A stretch of 39,170 nt of DNA from an uncultured Pirellulaceae bacterium (GCA_905480545.1 CAJQQR010000103.1:1-39170), one strand, 5' to 3'; shown: positions 26,215-34,583, counted from the stretch's first letter. Notes: generated by a model not told the origin, from the sequence alone. Translations and numbers: made by a program.

Positions 26215-27369
26215 TTGATTCAACTGAATAAAACTCAGCTCGTTCTGTCATTTATTTGTCTGGCCGGTTTGCGGATCGTGATCGGACTGCATTTTTTTGA
26301 TCAAGGCCACCAGAAAATCCAGGGTGGTGGATTTGATGCGTCCGGGTTTCTGAAAGCGGCGAAGGGTCCGTTCGCGGAGCAATTTCATGCCATGGTGCCA
26401 GATTATGACGGAAAAGTCCGACTTTGCTATGATCCGCTCAAAGAGGGCAACAACAAGATTGACCCCAGTCGCACTCTGAAGATATGGGAAACGTATAAGG
26501 ATTATGTGGTTGATCAACTAGTTAAAGAGGAAAAGCGGCTTGTTGATTTGCGTCAGCGAATGCGAATCAAACTGGAAAAACTGGACTCCAAATCGGACGA
26601 ATACGTTGTTTTTAACGATCAGTACCGATCGGCCGAGGAAACGATTCTGGCGATAAGAGATACAAGAAAAACGGGTGCTGCGAACCGCATTTTCACCGCC
26701 TACTCAGATACTTTACAAGATTTCTTGACGGTCAACGAAGAGGAAATTAACTATTATTTCATGGGCGAATCGCGGCTTGAGGGTTTTGAGCGAGACTACG
26801 AAATTGCGGACGTTGACGGTACGCTTTCGGAGTTTGACGAGGACAACGTTCGCACTAGAAAAATGAAAAAAGTCGCAGACAACGTCAACTTGCTCCGACA
26901 GCAGGTAGAGACCATTTCCAGCGATCGGAAGAAAGTTTTGGCGGGCTGGTTGGCGGAAATCGACGGTTTTTGGGCCGGTTTTCGGAGTGAATTGCTCAGC
27001 ATCGTAGAGTTGAGTGACGCGAAACGAACCGAACTTACGCTTCAGACACCCAGCGATTCGACAATGATGACGTTTATGAACAAGGCTATCCCATGTTTCG
27101 ATATGACGATTGGCGTCCTTTTGATTGCTGGCTTGTTCACCCGATTTGCCGCAATGGGAGCGGGGCTGTTTTTGGTTTCAGTCCTGATGACGCAGGCTGC
27201 GATTTTGGGCGAAGGCTCGACGCCACTGGGCATTCTTTACTTAATTGAAACATGTGCAGCATTTGTGTTGGCAGCAACTTGTGCGGGACGATTTGCCGGA
27301 CTTGATTATTTCATCCACGCAATTGCACGAAAAATATTTCCATCTAAAAACGAGGATTCAATCGGATGA
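26215..27369 (+). CDS. DoxX-like membrane protein split by a long coiled-coil insertion
   Basis: TTG 26215 with AGGA at 26204-26207 gives 384 residues. The first membrane helix (residues about 8-28, LVLSFICLAGLRIVIGLHFF) and FFDQGHQKIQGG match the start of DoxX proteins ('hG..K'). Three further helices come only at about 293-370 (IGVLLIAGLFTRFAAMGAGLFLVSVLMTQ, then LGILYLIETCAAFVLAATCAGRFAGLDYF). Between them lie about 240 charged residues with long helices (VVDQLVKEEKRLVDLRQRMRIKLEKL; VADNVNLLRQQVETISSDRKKVL) that should form coiled coils on one side of the membrane. DoxX relatives take part in thiosulfate:quinone oxidation or redox complexes, but the partner here is likely the downstream oxidoreductase: the stop TGA overlaps the next start as ATGA. 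Confidence 0.75.
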   Translation: MIQLNKTQLVLSFICLAGLRIVIGLHFFDQGHQKIQGGGFDASGFLKAAKGPFAEQFHAMVPDYDGKVRLCYDPLKEGNNKIDPSRTLKIWETYKDYVVDQLVKEEKRLVDLRQRMRIKLEKLDSKSDEYVVFNDQYRSAEETILAIRDTRKTGAANRIFTAYSDTLQDFLTVNEEEINYYFMGESRLEGFERDYEIADVDGTLSEFDEDNVRTRKMKKVADNVNLLRQQVETISSDRKKVLAGWLAEIDGFWAGFRSELLSIVELSDAKRTELTLQTPSDSTMMTFMNKAIPCFDMTIGVLLIAGLFTRFAAMGAGLFLVSVLMTQAAILGEGSTPLGILYLIETCAAFVLAATCAGRFAGLDYFIHAIARKIFPSKNEDSIG

Positions 27370-29162
27370 ATTTGACACCAGATGAACGTGAAGTAGGACG
27401 CGACAACTATTATGACGTTTTGAATGACTACGATCGGCAGACGCTCCACAGGCATCGGCGTGGTTTCTTGAAACAGGTGATCGCCGCTGGTGGCGTGACG
27501 GCTGCCGGAATTGGTGCCCTTTACTTCAATTACGGCCGGCCAGCCAATCCAGTCCGAATCGGTGTGATTGGAACAGGGGATGAGGGAAATGTGCTGATCG
27601 GTGCGCTCAATCCGAATTATGTTGAGGTCAAGGCGATTTGCGATATTCGACCTTCCAGTGTTTTCCGGGCATTTCATGGTGATTGGTCATCGGCAAATGC
27701 GAAAAAACATCGCAAAGGCTTGATGGAAGTCTACGGATGGAAAACTGAGGATGAAGCCCGAAAGCACGTTGATGTCTATCAAGACTACAAGGATTTGCTG
27801 AAACGGGACGATATTGACGCCGTGATTATCGCACTACCACTGTTTTTGCACGCAAAGGTTTCGATTGAAGCGATGCAGGAGGGTAAGCATGTTTTGACCG
27901 AGAAGTTGATGGCTCACAACATTGCCGAATGCAAGTTGATGGGGCGTGTGTCAAATAAAAAACGCCTGTATTGCGCGACCGGGCATCAACGTCATTACAG
28001 CGTGCTCTACGACAATGCGATCAATTTGATTAAATGGGGTTTGCTCGGCGAAATCCATCATATTCGCGCCCAATGGCATCGTGGAAACCTGCCTGGAAAG
28101 GACTCGTGGACGATGCCGCTGCCGGGTGGTGAGCCAGAGTATGGTACCGGAAATAAGATCGACAAGCTCGCCGATCAATTAGCTGCGCTCCAAGGCATCA
28201 TGCCCAAAGGTAAGAGCACATTGCAAAAGATCCGGCAGTGGGAAGGTCTCATTGCGGACGGTGACATTTCTCCAAGTCTACTTAAGCAGGCTGGATACGG
28301 AACAGACAAAGTCGGTGCCCTTGAAGAGTTGATTCGATGGCGAGTTTGGGATCGAACGGGTGCGGGTTTGATGGCGGAACTTGGTTCTCACCAACTGGAC
28401 GCCTCAAGTATTTTTATTAGCGCCTTGAGTGATCAGAAAATCCTGCCGCTGACCGTGCATGCAGCGGGCGGACGTCATACGTTCCCCAACGATCGCGATG
28501 CTGCGGATCATGTCTATTGCACTTTTGAGTTTCCTGGCCCTGGATATGAGCCGGGATACCGCGTTGGATACAGGGATCCGGTAAACAATGTTCCCAACCC
28601 AGAAACGGGTATACCTAGCGGTGAGGAGGATCCGAATAAGCGGATTATTGTGACTTACTCGTCGATCAATGGAAATGGCTTTGGCGGTTATGGTGAAGTT
28701 GTAATGGGAACTAAGGGAACACTTGTATTAGAGAAGGAAAAAGACGTCCTGATCTACAAGAGCGGTTCGACATCTACGAAAGTGGGTGCCAAATGGGATA
28801 AAGGCAAGAGCGAAGCCGTTTTGGACACAACTCAAAGCGGTGATTCTGGACCGGCTCAGGCGGCTTCATCAGGGCCCGTCAGTCGTGGATACGCCGAGCA
28901 AATTGAGCATTGGGCGTATTGCATTGCTTCAAAAGATTGGGGGAATCAGCCTCGATGTAGCCCTGAAGTCGCATTGGCGGATGCAGTAATGGCGTTAACG
29001 GCCCGTTTGGCGATCAAGAACTCGAATGATTCGAGTCGGGGTGACAGTCAACATGGTTTCATTAAGTTTAAGCCTGAATGGTTCCAAATTGAGAGCGACG
29101 AAGTACCCGAGCCAGATGCGAGCTGTTCTGTTGCAGAAGTGAAGAAACGTCTCAGTTTGTGA
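27366..29162 (+). CDS. Tat-exported Gfo/Idh/MocA family oxidoreductase
   Basis: The 598-residue protein has a twin-arginine signal: RHRRGFLKQ (Arg31-Arg32) followed by VIAAGGVTAAGIGALYF. The Rossmann nucleotide site is VRIGVIGTGDEGNVLIGAL, and the catalytic-type segment is HVLTEKLMAHNIAECKLM, then ATGHQRHYSVLYDNA, as in Gfo/Idh/MocA dehydrogenases that use bound NAD(P) on sugars. It is longer than the core family (about 350) with insertions near residues 245-330, as in many planctomycete paralogues. The substrate cannot be told. Its start overlaps the DoxX-like stop (ATGA), so the two are translationally coupled. DUF1559 follows 218 bases later with its own promoter-like region. Confidence 0.88.
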   Translation: MNLTPDEREVGRDNYYDVLNDYDRQTLHRHRRGFLKQVIAAGGVTAAGIGALYFNYGRPANPVRIGVIGTGDEGNVLIGALNPNYVEVKAICDIRPSSVFRAFHGDWSSANAKKHRKGLMEVYGWKTEDEARKHVDVYQDYKDLLKRDDIDAVIIALPLFLHAKVSIEAMQEGKHVLTEKLMAHNIAECKLMGRVSNKKRLYCATGHQRHYSVLYDNAINLIKWGLLGEIHHIRAQWHRGNLPGKDSWTMPLPGGEPEYGTGNKIDKLADQLAALQGIMPKGKSTLQKIRQWEGLIADGDISPSLLKQAGYGTDKVGALEELIRWRVWDRTGAGLMAELGSHQLDASSIFISALSDQKILPLTVHAAGGRHTFPNDRDAADHVYCTFEFPGPGYEPGYRVGYRDPVNNVPNPETGIPSGEEDPNKRIIVTYSSINGNGFGGYGEVVMGTKGTLVLEKEKDVLIYKSGSTSTKVGAKWDKGKSEAVLDTTQSGDSGPAQAASSGPVSRGYAEQIEHWAYCIASKDWGNQPRCSPEVALADAVMALTARLAIKNSNDSSRGDSQHGFIKFKPEWFQIESDEVPEPDASCSVAEVKKRLSL

Positions 29163-29259
29163 TCATCGTCTCAAAATGGTGACCGTTTGGTGAAAATGTT
29201 TCGCCTTTATTTGGTTTTTTTCGAAAAAAGTAACAAAAAGTATCGTATTCTGCCAAAAT

Positions 29260-29291
29260 TTGACAATACTAATACAGGATTCTGTTAGAAT
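29260..29291 (+). promoter_or_regulatory. Possible promoter of the DUF1559 gene
   Basis: A consensus -35 TTGACA (29260-29265) and a -10-like TAGAAT (29286-29291) are 20 bases apart, longer than the usual 17. A GATTC/GAATC dyad (29278-29292) overlaps the -10 box. Confidence 0.3.
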
Positions 29292-29316
29292 CTGCTTACG
29301 TAATCCTAAGACAGCC

Positions 29317-29332
29317 CCGTAAGCAATTACGG
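29317..29332 (+). promoter_or_regulatory. Leader hairpin upstream of the DUF1559 gene
   Basis: CCGTAA, loop GCAA, TTACGG: a perfect six-pair stem in the 5' leader, 49 bases before the start codon. It may stabilise the mRNA; that is inference. Confidence 0.4.
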
Positions 29333-29380
29333 TTCAATTATTTCATTTTATTCTTCTTCTTTTTTGCGAAAGGTTGCCCT

Positions 29381-30484
29381 ATGAGAGCAACGAAAAAAAG
29401 TGGTTTCACGCTAGTGGAATTGCTCGTGGTTATCGCAATCATTGGTATTTTGATTGCACTATTGCTTCCAGCAGTTCAGGCTGCACGTGAAGCAGCCCGT
29501 CGTACGCAGTGTGCGAACAACCTAAAGCAGATTGCTTTGGCTTCACACAACTACCACGACACGAGGAAGCGATTCCCTCCCGGGATCCTTGGAATTAACA
29601 ACAACTTAAGCTACTCACCTACCGGTTCATCAGGTTTCTGGGACGTTCAAAACGTTGGTGTTCTAGCTCACCTTCTTCCGTTCATGGAGTTTCAGAACGT
29701 ATACGACATGGTTGAAGATTCAGGCTACTTCTCAACCGACATTGATCAGTCACGTTGGGGTCGTAAGCAAGACGGTCTTCCTGGCGGTTATGCTCCATGG
29801 TGGGAAGCTGACGACACCTGGTTGTGTGGTCTAACCCGAATCAATGCAATGCTTTGCCCGTCAACCGACGCGTACGACAATGCATTCGGTACCGCATGCG
29901 TTCTTTATCCCTTCCGAACAGGATCAGAGCCAAACAACCCAGACACCTGCCCCTTCGGCGACGTTTCGATGGTTTTGGGTTACTTCAGCCTAGGTGGAGA
30001 AACCGGAATCAAGATGGGTCGTAGTAATTATCTTGGTGTCGCTGGCGTTGGAAGCAACTTCCGTGCACCAAACTCTGCAAATGTTTACGCGGGGATCTAC
30101 GGTAACCGTAGTCATCACACCTTTGCTTCAATTCAAGACGGTTCAAGTAACACTCTTGCTTTCGGTGAAACCACCGGTGGCAACGACAACTACCTAGCTG
30201 GTGGCCAAGGTCGTATTCGTCGATACTCAATGTCTTGGATCGGTGGATGTGCGATGGCTTCAAAGTGGGGACTTCGTAACCGGTTCCCTTGCCCGATCGA
30301 CAGCAATGCTGATCAGGATCCTTACTACCGTCGTTGGTACCAGTTCTCTTCTGAGCACCCACAAATCACTCAATTCGCTCTAGGTGACGGTTCAGTTCGT
30401 CCTATCTCTGAGTCAATTGCTTTGTGGCCTTGGTACAACGCAACCAGTATGCGTGAAGGTGCACCAAACGAACTTCCTGAGTAG
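29381..30484 (+). CDS. DUF1559 family protein with pilin-like N-terminus
   Basis: The 367-residue protein opens with the type IV pilin/pseudopilin processing site and helix: [16 protein letters not shown], then [19 protein letters not shown], followed by [25 protein letters not shown], the planctomycete DUF1559 signature. Cleavage is expected before Phe of GFTLVE. Near the end [15 protein letters not shown] is the usual 'H-x9-DG' end motif. The family is expanded in planctomycetes, and these proteins are probably surface or envelope structural parts. ATG 29381 has AAGG (in GAAAGG) eight bases before. Codon use is clearly different from its neighbours (more CGT, GAC, AAC, TTC, CTT), which suggests high expression. 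A strong terminator follows at 30513-30544. Confidence 0.92.
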   Translation: MRATKKSGFTLVELLVVIAIIGILIALLLPAVQAAREAARRTQCANNLKQIALASHNYHDTRKRFPPGILGINNNLSYSPTGSSGFWDVQNVGVLAHLLPFMEFQNVYDMVEDSGYFSTDIDQSRWGRKQDGLPGGYAPWWEADDTWLCGLTRINAMLCPSTDAYDNAFGTACVLYPFRTGSEPNNPDTCPFGDVSMVLGYFSLGGETGIKMGRSNYLGVAGVGSNFRAPNSANVYAGIYGNRSHHTFASIQDGSSNTLAFGETTGGNDNYLAGGQGRIRRYSMSWIGGCAMASKWGLRNRFPCPIDSNADQDPYYRRWYQFSSEHPQITQFALGDGSVRPISESIALWPWYNATSMREGAPNELPE

Positions 30485-30512
30485 GTTCTCGTTTGAAAGC
30501 AAATTCAGATTG

Positions 30513-30544
30513 ATACGGCGTGACATTTCACGTCGTATTTTTTT
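30513..30544 (+). terminator. Strong rho-independent terminator of the DUF1559 gene
   Basis: ATACGGCGTG (30513-30522) pairs with CACGTCGTAT (30529-30538) with one G-U pair, loop ACATTT, followed by six T. It lies 29 bases after the stop. Confidence 0.9.
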
Positions 30545-30573
30545 AGAATATTAATTATTTAACGGATGAAACA

Positions 30574-30771
30574 ATGAAAAACTTTTTGAAATTTGTAGCT
30601 CTTGCGGGCGTAATTTCGGTCTTTTCAATCGGTTGTGGTGGCGTGGATAACACCGTCACCAAGGCAAAGGATATGACCGGAAAGAAGCCGAAGAATGTCG
30701 TAAATGATACCGATATCGACAACGAAACAGCTGCGGGTGGTGAAGCAGCAGCAGCAAAGCCGCCAGAGTAA
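30574..30771 (+). CDS. Small lipoprotein linked to DUF1559
   Basis: The 65-residue product has a lipoprotein signal: MKNFLKFVALAGVISVFSIGC, with Cys21 as lipid anchor, then a short Lys/Asp-rich part ending in EAAAAKPPE. Such tiny lipoproteins directly after DUF1559 genes are a frequent arrangement in planctomycetes. ATG 30574 is preceded by GGATGAAACA. The terminator of the DUF1559 gene lies between, so the two may be transcribed separately or by read-through. Its own terminator follows at 30831-30861. Function unknown. Confidence 0.82.
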   Translation: MKNFLKFVALAGVISVFSIGCGGVDNTVTKAKDMTGKKPKNVVNDTDIDNETAAGGEAAAAKPPE

Positions 30772-30792
30772 TCATTTGGCTTTGAAGATGAA

Positions 30793-30812
30793 AGCCTTCT
30801 AAGGCGAAGGCT
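30793..30812 (+). repeat. Small inverted repeat after the lipoprotein gene
   Basis: AGCCTTC, loop TAAGGC, GAAGGCT. It has no T-run and precedes the terminator; it may protect the 3' end. Confidence 0.5.
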
Positions 30813-30830
30813 AGAACCGAATGTAAATGA

Positions 30831-30861
30831 AGCGATGCTGAGTAATCAGCATCGCTTTTTT
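30831..30861 (+). terminator. Strong rho-independent terminator of the small lipoprotein gene
   Basis: AGCGATGCTGA (30831-30841) pairs perfectly with TCAGCATCGCT (30846-30856) around GTAA, followed by TTTTT. Eleven pairs without mismatch. Confidence 0.92.
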
Positions 30862-30885
30862 CGTTCTTGTAATTGACCGCCAAGG

Positions 30886-30937
30886 CTAGGAAGTATTGCC
30901 ATGTTTTGGAACTAGGAAGTATTGCCATGTTTTGGAA
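30886..30937. repeat. Perfect 26-bp tandem duplication
   Basis: A 26-bp unit starting CTAGGAAGTATTGCC and ending TTTTGGAA occurs at 30886-30911 and 30912-30937 with no spacer or mismatch. It is non-coding, in the gap between convergent genes. Confidence 0.95.
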
Positions 30938-31026
30938 ATCGACAATAACACGAAGAAAAAGATTGCTGCAGTCGTTTTGCTTGCGCGACGTTAGCGATTA
31001 AGAAAATACAATATTCCAGCTCCGTT

Positions 31027-31623
31027 TTAAGCTGCGCGTTTGGCATACAAGTAGGGGTTCAATGCCGGATCGTTGTACATCTTAAACTGACGATACGTTC
31101 GGTGACGTTTGGCCCCGCTCTGAAAGCTATCCATCAATTGGTCGAGGGCTGTTGCCAGTTCATCGCGCTGCAACTTGCAGATGGCGATCTTTTGTTTAAC
31201 CGAATCGGTGTGTTTTTGATCGACATCTGTCCTCTCCAGTTGTTCTTCCAAGTGGTAGATACGGATCGCAATGATGGAAAGGCGATCGATAACACTTCCG
31301 GGCGTTTCGGTATTGATCGGAGCATCATGCGCGGCATTGATCGATATTGAATCAAGATAATCCGAAATCGCATCGTCAATTTTTTCGATCCAATCATTCC
31401 GATTTTGATTGAGTTGATCGATGTTTCGTTTTACCTGGGCGATCTGTGTATCGGTCACATCACGACTTCGCGCGATGTCTTCTTCGTGCCACAAATTGTA
31501 ATTGAATGCATGTTGCTGGCATGCGATGGACATGAGTCCTTCACCAGTAATTTCGACGGGCGCCTGATGCCACCGGGCAACGGTAGACTTCTGAAGAGCC
31601 ACGATATCTTTTGCTTGAAACAT
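31027..31623 (-). CDS. DUF4254 family protein
   Basis: ATG 31623 is preceded by AAGGAAG; codons further upstream (to 31734) do not look coding. The 198-residue protein carries the DUF4254 core: NYNLWHEEDIARSRDVTDTQIAQVKRNIDQLNQNRNDWIEKIDDAISDYL, then VIDRLSIIAIRIYHLEEQL and a C-terminal RTYRQFKMYNDPALNPYLY. It is all-helical, cytoplasmic and of unknown biochemical role. In other phyla these genes are often next to glycosyltransferase family 9 genes, pointing to surface polysaccharide work, but here the family 9 gene is 16 kb away and no such neighbour is present. Confidence 0.85.
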   Translation of the reverse strand: MFQAKDIVALQKSTVARWHQAPVEITGEGLMSIACQQHAFNYNLWHEEDIARSRDVTDTQIAQVKRNIDQLNQNRNDWIEKIDDAISDYLDSISINAAHDAPINTETPGSVIDRLSIIAIRIYHLEEQLERTDVDQKHTDSVKQKIAICKLQRDELATALDQLMDSFQSGAKRHRTYRQFKMYNDPALNPYLYAKRAA

Positions 31624-31955
31624 TCGCTTCCTTTCGAATGAGATGAAGACCATATTTTGAGGATCCGCCCAGTTTTGGCAACGCGAATTTTTGTCATTTT
31701 CTTCTGCCGACAGAAGGCAATCTGCTAGCGGCAACGATTGTGAATTAACGATTTGCGACTGAATTTAAAAGTGTCCGGTGCTGGAATTCCTTTTGCTGCC
31801 GGAATAATCGTTACGGAAACGGCAATATGAGCAACTTTCTTCGGGGAAGTTGCTTTTCTCATGAAGTTCCTTGCCCTAACCTTCTTCGTGAAGCTATCGC
31901 TCCACATACTTATCGAGAGGCTGCGCTGCATCTGCCTCATTTGGGAATTTTTAGA
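31624..31955. other. Divergent intergenic region with terminator-like hairpin
   Basis: No gene is supported: an ATG at 31827 that would extend the next gene starts inside the hairpin region and lacks a coding look. The main structure is the stem-loop at 31830-31857. Confidence 0.5.
31830..31857 (+). terminator. Terminator- or attenuator-like hairpin in the leader of the YTV gene
   Basis: AGCAACTT (31830-31837) pairs with AAGTTGCT (31847-31854), followed by TTT; inside, a C-TTCG-G tetraloop can extend the stem. It lies 100 bases upstream of the YTV gene and no plus-strand gene ends before it, so it may end a short RNA or attenuate the gene. Confidence 0.45.
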
Positions 31956-32999
31956 ATGCTAAAATACAAGTTGTCTGTCGCTATACTTGCTGTCGTGTTG
32001 TTTGGTGTTTGTGCCGAATCGTGTGAAGCGGGTCCATTGTTGGATTGGCTTCGAGGTGTACCGCCCACGAGGGCCTACCGTTACAACGCCTATTATCCCC
32101 CGACACAAGCTCCGGCAGGAATTGCGGGTGCACCTGCGAATCAATTGCCGGGAACATGCACTTCGATGTGTCCAACCACTCGTTATCAAACGGTGAATCG
32201 CGTAGTGGCGAACTACGTTCCGTTCACTGCCTACCGCTCCGAATGGTACCGCGTTCCGACCACCTATTACCGGCCATCAACATCAACCAATCCGCAGACT
32301 GGTTGCATTACGACCTGCATGAAACCATGCACAACCTATCAAATGCAGGCTCGTCGGGTTCCCTACACGACGTATCGAACCGTTTATAGGACAGTTCAGC
32401 ACAGAGTTCCCTACACCGTTTATGAAACGAGTTACAGCACCACCGGGTCATGTACCTCATGTGGAACTGGATCGCCTGTTTCAGCCCCTGTTCAGCCTCA
32501 GTATTACGGCAGCCCAAGTCCGACACAAAATTACGGCTTGAATCCGAATGCGAGTTACTCGACACCGGCAAACTCCGTTCCGCAGTTAAATCCAAGTGAA
32601 ATTCGCCCTGATCCGGAGTTTCAGCGTCGTCTCGTTTACCCTCCACAACCTGAGGCGGATCCAGCTGCATCCAAAACGGGTGTCGACGCTGTAAATTCGT
32701 CAAACACAAACCCAGTCAACGTTAGCCCTCCGGTCATCAATATGCCAGCCAATCCAGCTCCGGTCGTTGACCAAAGTGGCGGAAACCAAACGGCGTCGTT
32801 GATCCGCGGAAAATGGGGTTACTCGCCCGTTAGGCATGCCGGCTACCTTACGTCATCCACCGGCAACCGTTTTTCCAATGCAAGCTCAAGCAGTGGTCAG
32901 TATGTTCGTTCGGTACCGACTCGAAATCAGGGTTCTTCAACCATGGCACCATTTCGTGCTCCGTCAAGTCAAGCGAGCTGGACGTCGATTCGAAACTAG
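31956..32999 (+). CDS. Exported YTV-repeat protein
   Basis: ATG 31956 opens a signal peptide: MLKYKLSVAILAVVLFGVCAESCEAG. The 347-residue product then has tyrosine/valine-rich repeats: RYQTVNRVVANYVPFTAYRSEWYRVPTTYY, ARRVPYTTYRTVYRTVQHRVPYTVYETSY, which fit the short planctomycete YTV repeat. Two Cys-rich stretches (CTSMCPTTRY, CITTCMKPCTTY, CTSCGTG) may form disulfides or bind metal. The second half is Pro/Ser/Asn-rich and likely unstructured. It is probably an envelope or cell-surface structural protein. It stands alone. Confidence 0.8.
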   Translation: MLKYKLSVAILAVVLFGVCAESCEAGPLLDWLRGVPPTRAYRYNAYYPPTQAPAGIAGAPANQLPGTCTSMCPTTRYQTVNRVVANYVPFTAYRSEWYRVPTTYYRPSTSTNPQTGCITTCMKPCTTYQMQARRVPYTTYRTVYRTVQHRVPYTVYETSYSTTGSCTSCGTGSPVSAPVQPQYYGSPSPTQNYGLNPNASYSTPANSVPQLNPSEIRPDPEFQRRLVYPPQPEADPAASKTGVDAVNSSNTNPVNVSPPVINMPANPAPVVDQSGGNQTASLIRGKWGYSPVRHAGYLTSSTGNRFSNASSSSGQYVRSVPTRNQGSSTMAPFRAPSSQASWTSIRN

Positions 33000-33442
33000 C
33001 CCGGTCGTCACGCTCGCCAGAGCGAGCCGTTTATCGCCTTGCTAAGCTCGACAGGGTGTGGAGCGTTTCGGTCCCGGCGAGGCAATGATTCCAATGAGTA
33101 GCTACGCTCGCTAGAGCGTGGAGGGTCGCGATTCTAAAATTCCGCCGTCTGGCGACGGTAGCTACGTTCCGAGATCCCACACAAGCTGAGATCCCACCGT
33201 CTGGCGCGGTGTCTGTATTCGTGGTGGGCGCACAATTAGCGACCAGCGTAAGTCATATCCCAAGTGAACCGCTGCGATCTTCTTAGTTAAATGGAAAATC
33301 GCTGTAGGGAAAAGTTGGCGAGTTATGTTAATTTAAGTTGCATGGTTCGAAGTGAGCCGAATATCACCGCAACAACAGCTTGCGGGCTTTCGCACTGGTA
33401 GATCGCCGACGGACTTGGCGAAAATCTCTTGAGGAGAAAAGG
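33000..33442. other. Intergenic region carrying a cluster of small inverted repeats
   Basis: No gene is recognised. Four short dyads and two direct repeats (GTAGCTACG at 33099 and 33158; GAGATCCCAC at 33171 and 33188) are packed between 33011 and 33211. The rest (33212-33442) shows only the Shine-Dalgarno of the next gene. Confidence 0.55.
33011..33211. repeat. Cluster of four REP-like mini inverted repeats
   Basis: The dyads are: CGCTC-GCCA-GAGCG (33011-33024), ACGCTC-GCTA-GAGCGT (33104-33119), CCGTC-TGGC-GACGG (33145-33158) and CACCG-TCTGGCG-CGGTG (33195-33211). The first two share a sequence, as do the last two. This looks like two related families of small interspersed hairpins. Confidence 0.7.
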
Positions 33443-34105
33443 ATGTCTTTCTTCAAAAAATTCCTCTGCTTTGTTTTTGTCAGCTTTGGGCTGGTTTTTG
33501 CCATCAACGGCTGTAGTCGTTCGACAGCGACGTCCGAGCTAACGGAGGAGGATTCGGTTGGAGTCGATAGCGACGTTCTGACTAAAGCAGGTATCGCCAC
33601 AATTGATGTCAATAAAATTGCACGTGATTCCGGAAAGCTGGCTGAGATCAACTTGGCTATTGACCAAAAAGGTCGCGAGTTTGATTTGATCCTTGAGGGA
33701 GTGAGAAAAATTCACCTTCAAGATCTAAAAAAGCTCGAAGCCGAACATGGGAAGGATCCAAGCGAGGAGCAATTGAAAGAAATCACCGCTCTTCGGCTCA
33801 AGCAATCGAAAGATTACAACCGGCGTTGGCAGGAGACTCGCCTGCAATTGACGGCGATCAAGCAACGACTGGATGAGCAATTTCTTTCGAACGTGCAACC
33901 TATTGCCAAGGCAATTGCCGAGCAAAAAGGTCTGAGCGTTGTGATTCGCAAGGAAAACGTTTTCTGCACCGCGGATCAATTTGATATAACAGAAGATGTT
34001 GCCGAAAAATTCTTGGAGGTTTTTCCCTTGCCAAAAGGACAGGCGGTGGAAACGGTTGCAAAAATGCCAGTCCATGGTGGTAGCTTTGTGCCGCGAACGG
34101 AATGA
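33443..34105 (+). CDS. OmpH/Skp-like periplasmic chaperone lipoprotein
   Basis: ATG 33443 has a very good Shine-Dalgarno (GAGGAG, then AAAAGG). The 220-residue product has a lipoprotein signal ending AINGC with the lipobox Cys, then the Skp/OmpH pattern: IATIDVNKIARDSGKLAEINLAIDQKGREFDLIL, a long coiled coil (VRKIHLQDLKKLEAEHG to RRWQETRLQLTAIKQRLDEQF), and a C-terminal strand pair VQPIAKAIAEQKGLSVVIRKENVFCTADQFDITEDVAEKF. Skp binds unfolded outer-membrane proteins in the periplasm; a lipid-anchored form would act at a membrane. No bam or lpx gene is adjacent. The gene is single. Confidence 0.8.
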   Translation: MSFFKKFLCFVFVSFGLVFAINGCSRSTATSELTEEDSVGVDSDVLTKAGIATIDVNKIARDSGKLAEINLAIDQKGREFDLILEGVRKIHLQDLKKLEAEHGKDPSEEQLKEITALRLKQSKDYNRRWQETRLQLTAIKQRLDEQFLSNVQPIAKAIAEQKGLSVVIRKENVFCTADQFDITEDVAEKFLEVFPLPKGQAVETVAKMPVHGGSFVPRTE

Positions 34106-34464
34106 TGTTGGTGCATACGGTCAGTCGCTCGTGCTCCAACACCCAACACCCAGCACCAATACCCAACAATCGAAACTGGGGTGATCCTGGACGCAGCGTT
34201 AGCCGCATCTGGCAAGCTGGTTGATTTATTGATCTAAAAAACAGTTAGGAACGTACCGTTTTCCTTGAGGGTGCTTCCGGTTTTTATTGTGCCTTAACTC
34301 CGCTTTCGAAACGAAATTCAGCACGTTGCGAGGGCGTCTAACAGGAAAATCCTTGCAATGCGAATTCTTTTTCGAAAACTCAATTTCGAATCTCGAAACG
34401 GCACTTCCGAAAGTCAAGGCAATCGATTATTTTAGGGATCCTACGAATTTGAAACGTAGTCAAT
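34106..34464. other. Intergenic region upstream of tRNA-Ser
   Basis: No gene is recognised in 359 bases. A low-complexity stretch with period 7 (CAACACC, CAACACC, CAGCACC, AATACCC) is at 34138-34168. CTACG/CGTAG forms a small hairpin (34441-34459) just before the tRNA. A weak -35/-10 pair (TTCCGA 34405, TATTTT 34428, spacing 17) could serve the tRNA. Confidence 0.4.
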
Positions 34465-34551
<87 letters not shown>

Positions 34552-34581
34552 CTCAATATGAATTTTCTCAATATGAATTCG
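34552..34581. repeat. Imperfect 15-bp tandem duplication after tRNA-Ser
   Basis: CTCAATATGAATTTT (34552-34566) and CTCAATATGAATTCG (34567-34581) differ at two terminal positions. It begins right after the tRNA. Confidence 0.75.
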
Positions 34582-34583
34582 CA

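Noticed and set aside
29212..29229. AT-rich palindrome TTTTTTTCGAAAAAA as terminator of the oxidoreductase
   Set aside because: Only A-T pairs around CG, no separate T-run; too weak to claim.
31827..31955. Upstream ATG that would extend the YTV protein by 43 residues
   Set aside because: The added part includes the hairpin, while a clear signal peptide starts at 31956.
34138..34168. Period-7 CAACACC stretch considered as a CRISPR-like or coding repeat
   Set aside because: Units are too short and irregular, no spacers, no frame; simple low-complexity DNA.
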